A DNA stretch of 64,000 nucleotides from Bacteroidota bacterium (GCA_018829465.1 JAHJTN010000007.1:124001-188000), one strand, 5' to 3'; shown: positions 52,200 through 62,625, counted from the first letter of the stretch. Numbers and translations: made by a program. The notes: a model not told the origin generated them from the sequence alone.

Positions 52200-54716
52200 A
52201 TGTTACGTCAGTTTACGTATGTGTGCTTTCTTTCACTGATAATTTTTCAATTTTCATTTGCTCAAAAACCATCAAAGCCCAATGCGTCAGATATTTACGA
52301 AGCCATTAAAAAGCTCAATTTCGTAGGTTCGGCGATGTTTGTGGCTGCCCATCCTGATGATGAAAATACACGACTTATTTCCTATTTGGCCAACAGCCTC
52401 AAAGCCCAAACGACTTATCTTTCTATCACACGTGGCGACGGTGGCCAAAACCTGATTGGGCCCGAATTGGGACCTTTCTTGGGCGCCATTCGCACCCAAG
52501 AATTGCTGGCAGCCCGACGCACAGACGGTGGCCAACAAATGTTTACACGCGCTGTTGATTTTGGTTATTCTAAACATCCGGACGAGACGTTCGCCATTTG
52601 GGACAAGCAAAAAATATTAGCAGATGTGGTTTTTGCCATTCGCAAACTTCGGCCCGATGTCATCATCAATAGGTTTGACCATCGGTCGCCCGGAACTACC
52701 CACGGACACCACACCGGCTCGGCTATGCTCAGTTACGAAGCTTTTAGTTTGGCCGGCAATCCTGATGCATTTCCGGAACAATTAGACCAAGTAGAGGTGT
52801 GGAAACCTCGAAGGATGTTCTTCAACACTTCCTGGTGGTTTTACGGCAGTCAAGAAAAATTTGAACAGGCCGATAAATCGGGCATCACCCAAGTAGAAGT
52901 TGGCAATTTTTATCCAAGTTTAGGGCTTTCAAACGGCGAAATAGCCTCTTTGAGCAGAAGCCAGCACAAGAGTCAAGGATTTGGCTCTACGGGGTCAAGG
53001 GGCGCCGAAACCGAATATTTAGAATTTATTAAAGGGCAGGCACCACGTCCCAAGTACAAAAACGACCTGTTTGATGGCATAGACACAGGTTGGGGAAGAC
53101 TTGCCAATGGCGAGGCTGTAAAAGAAGTGTTAGAATTAATTTTGATGCGCTTCGACCACCGCCAACCCGAGGCCAGCATTCCACTTTTATTGGATGCGCA
53201 AGTATTAATCAGCAAATTAAAAGATGACCACTGGCGCAGAATCAAATTGACGGAAATCAACGAAATTATAGCGGCTTGCTCGGGCTTGTTTTTAGAAGCG
53301 ATTGCACAGCGAGCATCGGCAGTGCCGGGTGAATCTATAAGCATCAATGTGGAGGCCATCAACCGTAGCGATTTCCCGGTCACCTTAAGTGGTTATAAAG
53401 TTTCATTGGCACAAAATAGCGAACTTCAAAATTTGCAACTCAATAACAATGTGTCTCACAAACTCGAAGCCACATTGACCATTCCAGAAAACACACCCTA
53501 CAGCAGTCCTTATTGGCTACAAAATGATAATGCATTGGGAATTTATACGGTTGAACAGCCTGAATGGATTGGTTTGCCGGAATCTCCCGCTGCGGCAACG
53601 GTCGATTTTTTACTTTCATTTGGTGGCAAATCGACTGTTTTGTTGCGCAGAGATGTGGTCTTTAAATCGAACTCGCGTGTAGATGGCGAGGTGTACGAGC
53701 CATTTGTGGTTTTACCGCCGGCTACCGTTGGGATTGATGAAAAAGTATGGATGTTTACCGAAAATACCGCACAAAAAATACCTGTAAAAGTAGTTTCCAA
53801 CCAACAAAATATTTCCGGCACGGTTCATTTGGATGCACCTGTGGGGTGGCAAATCAGTCCGGAAAGTTTTCCCTTCCAAGCAAAGGGTTTGGCAGAGACT
53901 TTTGAATTTACTGTAACACCGCCTTCCGGCGAATCTTCCGGGACTTTTCGCCCGTATGTATTGATAGGTGAAAAGCGCTACGCACTTGAAAAATTTGTCA
54001 TCGACTATCAGCATATTCCCAAGCAAACCATACTGATGCCGGCCGTTGCCCAAGTCAGTAAAACCAATTTAAAGAAAGCCGGACTTCGCATTGCGTATCT
54101 GCACGGAGCCGGCGATGACATTCCGCAAAGCTTGCGGCAAGTTGGCTATGAAGTCGTAGAGCTTAAGCCGGAGGAAATCATTTTGGAAAACCTGAGTCAG
54201 TTTGACGCTTTGGTCATAGGTATTCGTGCCTATAATGTACATGATCAGTTTGAAGCAAAACAAAAGGAAATACTTGCATATGTGTCGCAAGGTGGTACGG
54301 TGGTCACCCAGTACAACACCACAGGCGACCTAAAGTTGAAAGACTTTGCACCTTACCCATTGAAAATTTCTCGTGAACGGGTAACAGACGAGCAAGCTAC
54401 AGCCATCTTTTTGGCGCCCAATCATCCGGCACTCAATTATCCTAACAAAATCAGTGCTTCCGATTTTGACGGTTGGGTGCAAGAGCGCGGTTTGTATTTC
54501 CCGGACCAGTGGGATGCCGCTTACACGCCCATCCTTGGCTTGAAAGATCCGCAAGAAGCGGTTGAATTGCAAGGGGGACTCCTGGTAGCTAGCTATGGTA
54601 AAGGTTATTATGTCTATACAGGCCTAAGTTTTTTTAGGGAATTACCTGCCGGCGTACCGGGTGCTTTTAAATTGTTTGCAAATCTCTTAGCTTTGAGCCA
54701 AAATGGACAACCCTAG
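52200..54716 (+). CDS. Exported PIG-L-family deacetylase
   Basis: 838 residues. A signal peptide (to about residue 21) is followed by the LmbE/PIG-L domain: AAHPDDENTR and HGHHTGS supply the zinc ligands. Residues about 370-600 appear to be Ig-like or beta-rich, and the last 200 (LRIAYLHGAGDDIPQSLRQVGYEVVEL) resemble a glutamine-amidotransferase-like fold without a clear active site. PIG-L enzymes remove N-acetyl groups from amino sugars or N-acetylated glycoconjugates. The 36-residue gene overlaps its end, and a sodium symporter follows, suggesting uptake of a released product. Confidence 0.88.
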   Translation: MLRQFTYVCFLSLIIFQFSFAQKPSKPNASDIYEAIKKLNFVGSAMFVAAHPDDENTRLISYLANSLKAQTTYLSITRGDGGQNLIGPELGPFLGAIRTQELLAARRTDGGQQMFTRAVDFGYSKHPDETFAIWDKQKILADVVFAIRKLRPDVIINRFDHRSPGTTHGHHTGSAMLSYEAFSLAGNPDAFPEQLDQVEVWKPRRMFFNTSWWFYGSQEKFEQADKSGITQVEVGNFYPSLGLSNGEIASLSRSQHKSQGFGSTGSRGAETEYLEFIKGQAPRPKYKNDLFDGIDTGWGRLANGEAVKEVLELILMRFDHRQPEASIPLLLDAQVLISKLKDDHWRRIKLTEINEIIAACSGLFLEAIAQRASAVPGESISINVEAINRSDFPVTLSGYKVSLAQNSELQNLQLNNNVSHKLEATLTIPENTPYSSPYWLQNDNALGIYTVEQPEWIGLPESPAAATVDFLLSFGGKSTVLLRRDVVFKSNSRVDGEVYEPFVVLPPATVGIDEKVWMFTENTAQKIPVKVVSNQQNISGTVHLDAPVGWQISPESFPFQAKGLAETFEFTVTPPSGESSGTFRPYVLIGEKRYALEKFVIDYQHIPKQTILMPAVAQVSKTNLKKAGLRIAYLHGAGDDIPQSLRQVGYEVVELKPEEIILENLSQFDALVIGIRAYNVHDQFEAKQKEILAYVSQGGTVVTQYNTTGDLKLKDFAPYPLKISRERVTDEQATAIFLAPNHPALNYPNKISASDFDGWVQERGLYFPDQWDAAYTPILGLKDPQEAVELQGGLLVASYGKGYYVYTGLSFFRELPAGVPGAFKLFANLLALSQNGQP

Positions 54717-54813
54717 AAACGAACCTTCTTGGCGCAAATGGTATGTGATGATTCTAATCGCAAATCTGCTGTATTTTTTGGTTTTTATTTACCTGATGAA
54801 TTTATACGCCTGA
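54703..54813 (+). CDS. 36-residue single-helix membrane peptide
   Basis: The ATG at 54703 overlaps the end of the PIG-L gene by 14 bp and the TGA is one base before the symporter ATG at 54815. The peptide starts MDNPRNEPSWRKWYVM and then forms one hydrophobic helix (ILIANLLYFLVFIYLMNL). Its place between a deacetylase and a symporter, with overlap on the left and a one-base gap on the right, suggests a real, coupled gene: perhaps an accessory subunit of the symporter, as in the DUF4212/YhdT-type small partners of other sodium symporters. It is too short for most gene finders. Confidence 0.68.
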   Translation: MDNPRNEPSWRKWYVMILIANLLYFLVFIYLMNLYA

Positions 54814-54814
54814 T

Positions 54815-56515
54815 ATGCAGCTACTCGATTGGACAATATTGATAGGAACGCTCTCTTTTATAGTCTTTTACGGTTATTATAAATCCAAAGGCAGCAAGAA
54901 CGTAAAAGATTATTTGCTGGCCAATAATGAATCTAAATGGTGGACTGTGGGTTTGTCTGTAATGGCTACACAGGCTAGCGCGATTACCTTTTTATCTACG
55001 CCCGGACAAGCATTTCACGACGGAATGGGTTTTGTGCAATTTTATTTTGGGATGCCTTTGGCGATGGTCGTGATTTGTGTCACGTTTATTCCTATTTTTC
55101 ATAAATTAAAGGTTTATACGGCCTACGAATTTTTAGAAAACCGATTTGATTTAAAGACGCGTTCACTTGCCGCTATTTTGTTTTTGATACAAAGAGGTTT
55201 GGCAGCCGGTATAACCATTTATGCACCTGCCATTATTCTTTCGTCTATCTTGGGCTGGAACCTAAAAGTGTTGAATATCCTTATCGGAACCATGGTTATT
55301 ATTTACACCGTTTCGGGTGGCACCAAAGCCGTGAGCGTCACACAAAAACAACAAATGTTTGTCATTATGATGGGGATGTTTGCCGCTTTTTATTTTATTG
55401 TCAGTCAACTTCCCGAAGAAGTCAGTTTTGCAAACGCATTGCAGCTAGCCGGAGCAAGCGACAAAATGAAAATCATAGACTTTTCGTTTGATTTAGACAA
55501 CAGATATACCATTTGGTCGGGTACTTTGGGTGCTTTCTTTTTGTTTCTTTCGTACTTTGGTACAGACCAGTCTCAGGTGCAGCGATATTTGTCGGCAAAA
55601 TCTGTCAGGGAAAGTCGTATGGGCTTGCTTTTTAATGCAGCCATCAAAATACCCATGCAGTTTTTTATTCTGTTGGTGGGCGTGATGGTTTTTATCTTTT
55701 TTCAGTTTCAATCGGCACCTTTAAATTTTAGTCCTGCTGCCAATGAGGTGGTCAAAAGTTCTGAATACGCGCAGCAATATACAGATTTGGAATTGGTATA
55801 TGCAGGCATGCAGCGCAGGAAAATGGAACTCAATATGGATTATCTGCAAGCGATTGAGAACAATACGGATGACCGCAAAGCCTTGCAAAATACAATGGAG
55901 CAGATTACTACTAAAGAAAAACAGATTAGGGAAGAAGCCAAAGAGTTAATATCGGCCGCAAACAAATCAACAGAAACCAATGACAAGGATTATGTTTTTA
56001 TTTATTACATACTCAATTACCTCCCAAGTGGATTGATTGGTCTGCTTTTGGCCGTTATTTTTTCGGCAGCAATGTCTTCTACCGCATCCGAGTTAAATGC
56101 GTTGGCATCAACCACAGTGATGGATATTTACAAGAGAAATTTAAAAACAGAAAAGAGCGAAACCCATTATTTGAACGCCTCCAAATGGTTTACGGTGATG
56201 TGGGGATTGATTGCCATTCTCTTTGCCAGTTTTGGTACTTTGTTTGAAAACCTCATCCAATTCGTCAATATAGTAGGCTCTATCTTTTACGGCACCATAC
56301 TCGGTATCTTTTTAGTGGCTTTCTATGTGAAATCCATCAGGGGTGCATCTGTTTTTTGGGCAGCTTTGTTGTCTGAAATACTTGTGATAGCCGTATTTTT
56401 TCAAGACATCCTCAGCTATCTTTGGCTGAATGTTTTGGGCGTTTTTCTGACCGTTCTCATGGCATTTATATTGCAACAATTGAACAACTTCAGACACAGA
56501 CCACTCACGGCTTAA
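54815..56515 (+). CDS. Sodium:solute symporter
   Basis: 566 residues with about thirteen helices, SSS family. Landmarks are LLANNESKWWTVGLSVMATQASAITFLSTPG in the first helices and SAAMSSTASELNALASTTVMDIYKR, the Na2-site region. A charged, probably cytoplasmic loop lies near residues 310-385. The substrate is unknown; the position after PIG-L suggests an acetamido sugar, a deacetylated sugar or acetate. The ATG follows one base after the 36-residue gene. Confidence 0.9.
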   Translation: MQLLDWTILIGTLSFIVFYGYYKSKGSKNVKDYLLANNESKWWTVGLSVMATQASAITFLSTPGQAFHDGMGFVQFYFGMPLAMVVICVTFIPIFHKLKVYTAYEFLENRFDLKTRSLAAILFLIQRGLAAGITIYAPAIILSSILGWNLKVLNILIGTMVIIYTVSGGTKAVSVTQKQQMFVIMMGMFAAFYFIVSQLPEEVSFANALQLAGASDKMKIIDFSFDLDNRYTIWSGTLGAFFLFLSYFGTDQSQVQRYLSAKSVRESRMGLLFNAAIKIPMQFFILLVGVMVFIFFQFQSAPLNFSPAANEVVKSSEYAQQYTDLELVYAGMQRRKMELNMDYLQAIENNTDDRKALQNTMEQITTKEKQIREEAKELISAANKSTETNDKDYVFIYYILNYLPSGLIGLLLAVIFSAAMSSTASELNALASTTVMDIYKRNLKTEKSETHYLNASKWFTVMWGLIAILFASFGTLFENLIQFVNIVGSIFYGTILGIFLVAFYVKSIRGASVFWAALLSEILVIAVFFQDILSYLWLNVLGVFLTVLMAFILQQLNNFRHRPLTA

Positions 56516-56591
56516 TCAGTTAAAGAATAGTTTTTCTCATGTAAAAACGTTGTTTGATGTCCTTTCTCTTCAATTTAACAATTTCATAACG

Positions 56592-56599
56592 TATATTTG
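56592..56599 (+). promoter_or_regulatory. -7 box (TATATTTG) of the second hybrid kinase
   Basis: TATATTTG lies 19 bp before the ATG at 56619. No TTG is seen at the normal spacing. Confidence 0.45.
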
Positions 56600-56618
56600 T
56601 ATAATTTAGGATTGATAA

Positions 56619-59045
56619 ATGGTCCACAATAAGACTTTATTATTCTTCTGCTCAGGCAAAAGTTTTTGTATTTGCATGATTTTTTTTCTCATGCAAACCT
56701 TCCCTTTTTTTGCGCAAAACAAGCTTGAAAAACAAAATGGAATTATTGACCTCACCGGGCTCGATTTCAACAAAACCGAAGATGTAAGTTTGGAAGGCCA
56801 ATGGGAGTTTTATTGGAACGAACTCATACATCCACAAGATTTTATTCTCAAGCAAACGCCACATTACGAGGCGTTTCCAAAACTTTTTAATGACATAAAC
56901 GGGAATAGTTACGGCTACGCCACTTATCGTGTGATTTTGCAATTGCCGAAAAGCCATCCCGAATTGGCCTTGTATATTCCAGATTTTTACAGCTCCTATA
57001 AGTTGTTTGCCAACGGCAAAGTGATTTCGCAAAACGGAATGGTTGCAAAATCAAGAACCCTTTATCAGCCTAAATTTAAACCCACTACAGTACGTCTTCC
57101 TGCCGATACACCACAGGTTGAATTGGTGCTGCAAATTGCCAATTTTCACCATTACAGAGGCGGTGCAGCAAAGCCTATCTATTTAGGGTCTGAAAATTTT
57201 ATAACTAACCACCTAGCAAGCTCAAACGGGCTGATTTATTTGCTGGCAGGTATGGCCTTTGTTTGCGGCCTTTTTTTCATCAGCCTGTTTACCTTTAACA
57301 AGACAGACAGGGCTTCGTTTTATTTTGGACTTTTTTGCCTGTCTTCATCGCTGTATATTATGCTACGCGGCGAATATCTTTTGCTCAATTTTTTCCCCAA
57401 TTTACCTTGGCAATTGGTCACAAGACTCGAACATCTGAGCTTTTTCATAGGTGCTTTTCTGTTTATTCGCTTCGTGAAACACCTTTTTCCGAATAATGTT
57501 CACCCCCGAATCGTGTACGTCATTTCCGGCATCTCTCTTTTTTACACAGCACTGGCTTTGCTTTTGCCAATCTATATTTATACGGCTTTGACGCCTGTGT
57601 TTTTAGGAGTGATGATTTTAAATGTTTTGTATGTAAAATATGTTTTTTTGACTGCCATTTTAGAGAAGCGATTGGGAGCTGTTTTTGCGTTTGTTAGCGT
57701 AGCCCTTTTATCTGTCTCTATTTTATACATCATTTTTTATCATTTCGATTGGATAAGGCCCATTCCGTATGTTTATTTCACAGGACTTTTCGGTTCATTT
57801 ATTACCATGACACTCTTGATTTCTTATCGTTTTGCAGACACCATGACCAAGGCCAGAATCAAAGCAGAGACTGCCGTTGAAGCCAAAAGTCAGTTTTTGT
57901 CTAACATGAGCCATGAGATTAGAACCCCTTTAAATTCTGTAATTGCCCTAGCAGATTTGTTGCAGAATACAGATTCGGAAGAGGACAAAAAAGAATTTTT
58001 AGTGTCCATTAAAAAAAGCGGCGAAACCCTGTTGTCTATTATTAATGATATTTTAGACTACTCAAAAATAGAGGCCAACGAATTGATTATTAGACAAAAC
58101 AAGCTCAACATCAGGGACTTTCTCAGGGATGTGTATGCCATCAATAAACCCATTTGCAATGACAAATCGATCACTTTAAAACTTTTTATTGATGAAGAAG
58201 TACCGCATTGTGTGGTGACCGATGCAACACGTTTGCAACAAATACTCAACAACCTGATTGGCAACGCCATCAAATTTACCAAAGCGGGTAGTATAGAGAT
58301 TAAAGTGGAGCGCATACATAATGAAGCCATCCCGGGTAATTTAAAATTTAGCGTCATAGACACCGGTTCGGGCATCCAAGAGGATAAACTCCCATTGTTG
58401 TTTGAAAGATTTTCTCAAATAGAAGACCGCGAGTCTAAGAAACTTACAGGAACCGGGCTAGGTTTGGCCATTTCAAAACTTCTCTCCATAGCTTTGGGCG
58501 GTACCATCGATGTGTCTTCTGTTTGGGGAGAAGGATCTGTTTTTTGGTTTACCATCGCAGCACCCGAAGCTTGCAACAAAGAGTTTGAAGCTGAAAATGA
58601 GATGCTTGCAGCGATTCAACTGTCTAATCATATTTCTTTTTCATCTTTAAAAGTTCTTTTGGTAGAAGACAATAGCATGAATCGGCTTGTGGCCATCAAA
58701 GTGTTAGAAACCTTGGGCATATCAGATATTGAGATAGCCCATGACGGCCTTGAAGCTATTGATAAATGCGAAAAGCATTTTTACGATTTGATTTTTATGG
58801 ATATGGAAATGCCCAATATGGGCGGCGTAGAGGCGACAAAATACATTAGGCAATTGGTCAACCACGGCTATATCTCTAAAATTGTTGCCATGACAGCCAA
58901 CGTAACCGAAGATGACAAAGAAAACTGTTTGAATGCGGGCATGAACGACATCATTTTTAAACCCATTTCTAAAGAACGCATTGCTGCTGTGCTCAACAAA
59001 CTCTTTTCACACAAGCAAGATGAAAGAATCATCAGACAAAATTAA
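56619..59045 (+). CDS. 7TMR-DISM hybrid sensor histidine kinase
   Basis: 808 residues. A signal peptide, a periplasmic 7TMR-DISM extracellular domain (about residues 35-190, carbohydrate-binding-like jelly roll), seven membrane helices (about 200-405), HisKA with H432 (NMSHEIRTPLN), HATPase_c (NLIGNAIKFT, DTGSGI, GTGLGLAIS), and a receiver with D728 (FMDMEMPN). It senses an unknown, possibly sugar, ligand. Like the kinase at 4879 it has no output domain. Its last 26 bp overlap the Gfo/Idh start, an overlap that suggests co-expression. Confidence 0.9.
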   Translation: MVHNKTLLFFCSGKSFCICMIFFLMQTFPFFAQNKLEKQNGIIDLTGLDFNKTEDVSLEGQWEFYWNELIHPQDFILKQTPHYEAFPKLFNDINGNSYGYATYRVILQLPKSHPELALYIPDFYSSYKLFANGKVISQNGMVAKSRTLYQPKFKPTTVRLPADTPQVELVLQIANFHHYRGGAAKPIYLGSENFITNHLASSNGLIYLLAGMAFVCGLFFISLFTFNKTDRASFYFGLFCLSSSLYIMLRGEYLLLNFFPNLPWQLVTRLEHLSFFIGAFLFIRFVKHLFPNNVHPRIVYVISGISLFYTALALLLPIYIYTALTPVFLGVMILNVLYVKYVFLTAILEKRLGAVFAFVSVALLSVSILYIIFYHFDWIRPIPYVYFTGLFGSFITMTLLISYRFADTMTKARIKAETAVEAKSQFLSNMSHEIRTPLNSVIALADLLQNTDSEEDKKEFLVSIKKSGETLLSIINDILDYSKIEANELIIRQNKLNIRDFLRDVYAINKPICNDKSITLKLFIDEEVPHCVVTDATRLQQILNNLIGNAIKFTKAGSIEIKVERIHNEAIPGNLKFSVIDTGSGIQEDKLPLLFERFSQIEDRESKKLTGTGLGLAISKLLSIALGGTIDVSSVWGEGSVFWFTIAAPEACNKEFEAENEMLAAIQLSNHISFSSLKVLLVEDNSMNRLVAIKVLETLGISDIEIAHDGLEAIDKCEKHFYDLIFMDMEMPNMGGVEATKYIRQLVNHGYISKIVAMTANVTEDDKENCLNAGMNDIIFKPISKERIAAVLNKLFSHKQDERIIRQN

Positions 59046-60009
59046 TTGGGGCATTCTCGGACCGGGCAAAATAGCCACACTCTTTGCCGAAGATCTTCAA
59101 AAAGTACACGGTGCCCGACTCTATGCATGCGCTTCTACACAAATAGAAAGAGCTACTCAATTCGGCCAAACTTTTAATATCCCTTTCATGTATGGCAGTT
59201 ATGCAGAAATGCTCAACAACCCCGATTTAGATGTGGTGTACATTGCTACGCCACACGTTTTCCACTACCAAAATACCCTGCAATGCCTCAGAGCCGGAAA
59301 AGCAGTATTTTGCGAAAAGCCTTTTGCCATCAATACCGCTCAGGTAAAAGAAATGATTGAATTGGCCACGGAGAAGAATCTTTTTCTGATGGAAGCCATG
59401 TGGACGCGTTTTTTGCCGCATTTTCAGTTTGTTTTGGAGACGATTCGCGATCAAAAATTGGGTGCTTTGCGCGTTATGGAAGCAGACTTCGGTATCGATG
59501 TGCCCTTCGATGCTGCTTCGCGTATCTATAACAACATATTGGGCGGTGGTAGCCTTCTAGATTTAGGTATTTATCCGGTTTTTGCCGCTTTGATGTTTAT
59601 GGGAAAACCCGATGACATAAAGGCAAAAGCAACTTTGTCAAATACAAATGTAGATTTGGATTGTCAAATCACTTTTGATTACAGCGACGGTAGACAAGCC
59701 AAACTTTTCTCAGCCATCAACCTAGATACACCAACCACGGCCACGCTACATTTTGAACGTGGAAAAATCTTGATGAACAGCCGTTTTCACCAACCTACCA
59801 CAGTCACTGTAACGGACAAACACAGCTCAAAAACCCATGATTTCGGCTACACCACACATGGCTACTCCTACGAAGCACAACACGTGACAAACCGCTTGCT
59901 AAACCGTCAAAAAACGAGTGAACTCATGACACATAAACTGAGTGTACAGTTGATTTCTACGCTCGATGCCATCAGAAGTAAAATAGGACTCATTTACCCC
60001 CCGGACTAA
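59020..60009 (+). CDS. Gfo/Idh/MocA-family oxidoreductase
   Basis: 329 residues from the ATG at 59020 (MKESSDKINWGILGPGKIATLF), 26 bp inside the kinase gene; the longer frame would add 13 residues. The Rossmann motif GPGKIA and the catalytic FCEKPFA are present. These enzymes oxidise sugars, inositols or other alcohols with NAD(P); the substrate is unknown. Linkage to a sensor kinase may mean it is part of a sugar response. Confidence 0.9.
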   Translation: MKESSDKINWGILGPGKIATLFAEDLQKVHGARLYACASTQIERATQFGQTFNIPFMYGSYAEMLNNPDLDVVYIATPHVFHYQNTLQCLRAGKAVFCEKPFAINTAQVKEMIELATEKNLFLMEAMWTRFLPHFQFVLETIRDQKLGALRVMEADFGIDVPFDAASRIYNNILGGGSLLDLGIYPVFAALMFMGKPDDIKAKATLSNTNVDLDCQITFDYSDGRQAKLFSAINLDTPTTATLHFERGKILMNSRFHQPTTVTVTDKHSSKTHDFGYTTHGYSYEAQHVTNRLLNRQKTSELMTHKLSVQLISTLDAIRSKIGLIYPPD

Positions 60010-60103
60010 GCAAATCTATAGAATAAAAGACTGAAAAACTAAATGCTAGCACTTCTTTGGCGTAAAAGTTGATGAGACTAAAGAACAATTTTTTTAACTC
60101 AAA

Positions 60104-62512
60104 ATGATTCAAAAGTACCTATTTCTATTTCTCTTGTTCTTTTATATTTCAAACCAAGCACAGACGCTCACTGTTTTGGATGCAACTACCCAAAAACCGA
60201 TTGAGTTTGCCAGTGTTTACACACAGTCATCCAATATTTTCTTAACCACGAATGCCAAAGGGCAAGTCAAATTGGGAAAACTCAAAAATGCCTCGGAAAT
60301 TACCGTATCCATTATTGGTTACAACACCCAGAAAATCAACAACAACGCTCTTAAAGAGAGTCATTATATCGTTTTACTTACCACAAGCGCATCGCCTCTG
60401 AACGAAGTGGTCGTTTCTGCTTCTAAATGGTCTCAAAACTCGGGCAAAGTCCCTGTTAAAATAGAAACCATAGACCATGCTTTCACCCTTTTTTCCAACC
60501 CACAAACCAGCGCAGATTTGTTAAGCGCTTCCGGAAGTATATTTGTACAAAAAAGCCAACTCGGTGGTGGTAGCCCAATGATTAGGGGTTTTGCTACCAA
60601 TAGGGTTTTGATGACCGTAGATGGCGTGCGTATGAACACAGCCATATTCAGAGGTGGAAACCTGCAAAATGTCATTTCGTTGGACCCGTTGGCTGTCGGC
60701 AAAACTGAAATTATCTTTGGGCCTGCATCGGTGATTTACGGCAGTGACGCCATTGGTGGTGTTATGAATTTCCAAACGCTGAAACCTGTGTTTTCAGGTA
60801 CTGATAAAACGCTAATCAGTACTTCTGGACTTACCCGATATTCCACTGCAAATGAAGAGCAAACGGCGCACGCAGACGTAATGATCGGACTCAAGAAATG
60901 GGCTTTTATAAGCAGTTTTACCTATTCGGATTTTGGCAATTTAAGAACGGGGACACACGGGCCCACGCGTTTTTTGCGAGATCGATTTGTGAAGCGCATC
61001 AATGGAGAAGACGTCCAACTGGAAAATGATAGCCCCAGAGAGCAAGTTTCATCAGGCTTTAGCCAAACACACTTGATGCAGAAAATCAGTTTTAAACCTT
61101 CCGAAAGCTGGCAGTTTGATGCAAACGTCTATTTTTCATCTTCTTCTAAATACAATAGGTTCGACCGTTTGTTGCGCCCGCGCGGCGACAACTTAAGGTC
61201 TGCTGAATGGTTTTACGGACCACAACAATGGTTGTTGGGTTCTTTGGCTGTTTCTCATTCAGAAAAATCCTTTTGGTACGATGAAATGAAACTGATAGTG
61301 GCTGGCCAGCGATTGGAAGAAAGTAGGCACGACCGCGATTTGAATGCTGTCATTCGAGACAATACCATCGAAAATGTAGATGCTTATTCCTTCAATGCAG
61401 ATTTCTCTAAAAAACTCGACTCGACTAAAAATCTCTATTATGGAAGCGAGTATGTGTTAAATAATGTTTTCAGTACGGCCTTTTCAGAAAACATTGATAC
61501 AGGGGCACGCGAAAAAATTCAAACCCGATATCCCGATGGATCAGATTGGCAATCACTAGCTGCGTATGCCAATTTTTCATGGGAAGTATCGCCCAAGCTT
61601 ACACTGCAATCCGGCGTTCGATACAACTTCGTGTCTATCTCCGCTACGCTCGATGATACCTTTATTCCATTTCCTTTCAAAAAAGTTCAATTGGATCACG
61701 GTGCGCTTACCGGCAGTTTGGGGCTCACCTGGAGGCCGGCACCTTCGTGGATTGTCAAGCTAAACGAATCTACCGGATTTCGGTCTCCAAACATAGATGA
61801 TATCGGCAAGATTTTCGACTCGGAACCCGGCGCACTTGTAGTGCCCAATCCCGACTTAGATCCGGAATACGCATGGAATACAGACATAGGTGTGGTAAAA
61901 AGTTTTGGCAATTGGTTAAAGCTCGATTTCACAGCTTTTTATACGCATTTGGAAGATGCATTGATTCGTGATAACTTCACTATAAACGGTTCTGAAACCA
62001 TTTTTTTTGACGGCGAAGAAAGCCAAGTCTTAGCCATACAAAACGCAGCACAGGCTTATGTATATGGATTTCAATACGGTGCCGAAGTCAACTTTACGCC
62101 TCAATGGCAATTGAGCACTAAGGGAAATTACCAATGGGGAAATGAAAAACCGGAAAACGGCCGTGCGGTACCGCTGCGCCATGCTGCGCCATTTTTTACA
62201 GATGCGCACCTGCGCTTTAAAAGCAAAAGATTGAATGCTGATTTGTTTGTAAACTACAACGCAGAAGTGTCTTTTAACAGGCTTCCACCCTCAGAAAGAA
62301 GTGAAACGCACCTGCACGATTTGGACAAGAATGGAAACCCCTTTACGCCGAGTTGGTACACGCTCAATTTACGAACCCAATTCCCTGTTAATGAGCAGTT
62401 TATTTTATCGGGAACCATAGAAAACATGACCGATCAACGCTACAGACCCTTTTCATCGGGCATTTCCGCACCCGGAATCAATTTCATTTTTGCTGTAAAA
62501 GTGACCATTTGA
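60104..62512 (+). CDS. TonB-dependent outer membrane receptor
   Basis: 802 residues. A signal peptide, a short CarboxypepD_reg-like domain (about residues 22-100), a plug domain (GGGSPMIRGFATNRVLMTVD, GVRMNTAIFRGGNLQNV) and a beta-barrel ending FIFAVKVTI with the C-terminal aromatic/hydrophobic strand. The plug sequence is of the hemoglobin/heme or siderophore receptor type; vitamin or other ligands cannot be excluded. It depends on TonB, such as the one at 24076. Confidence 0.9.
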   Translation: MIQKYLFLFLLFFYISNQAQTLTVLDATTQKPIEFASVYTQSSNIFLTTNAKGQVKLGKLKNASEITVSIIGYNTQKINNNALKESHYIVLLTTSASPLNEVVVSASKWSQNSGKVPVKIETIDHAFTLFSNPQTSADLLSASGSIFVQKSQLGGGSPMIRGFATNRVLMTVDGVRMNTAIFRGGNLQNVISLDPLAVGKTEIIFGPASVIYGSDAIGGVMNFQTLKPVFSGTDKTLISTSGLTRYSTANEEQTAHADVMIGLKKWAFISSFTYSDFGNLRTGTHGPTRFLRDRFVKRINGEDVQLENDSPREQVSSGFSQTHLMQKISFKPSESWQFDANVYFSSSSKYNRFDRLLRPRGDNLRSAEWFYGPQQWLLGSLAVSHSEKSFWYDEMKLIVAGQRLEESRHDRDLNAVIRDNTIENVDAYSFNADFSKKLDSTKNLYYGSEYVLNNVFSTAFSENIDTGAREKIQTRYPDGSDWQSLAAYANFSWEVSPKLTLQSGVRYNFVSISATLDDTFIPFPFKKVQLDHGALTGSLGLTWRPAPSWIVKLNESTGFRSPNIDDIGKIFDSEPGALVVPNPDLDPEYAWNTDIGVVKSFGNWLKLDFTAFYTHLEDALIRDNFTINGSETIFFDGEESQVLAIQNAAQAYVYGFQYGAEVNFTPQWQLSTKGNYQWGNEKPENGRAVPLRHAAPFFTDAHLRFKSKRLNADLFVNYNAEVSFNRLPPSERSETHLHDLDKNGNPFTPSWYTLNLRTQFPVNEQFILSGTIENMTDQRYRPFSSGISAPGINFIFAVKVTI

Positions 62513-62625
62513 TGGGTGTTTTGTAAGAGGTGCTTATTACGTTTTTCTTAATGATATCTGAAATCTTATTATTTTTAAATGACAACCAATCAATCGCGAA
62601 ACATTGGTAGCATGACCAAATTGAG

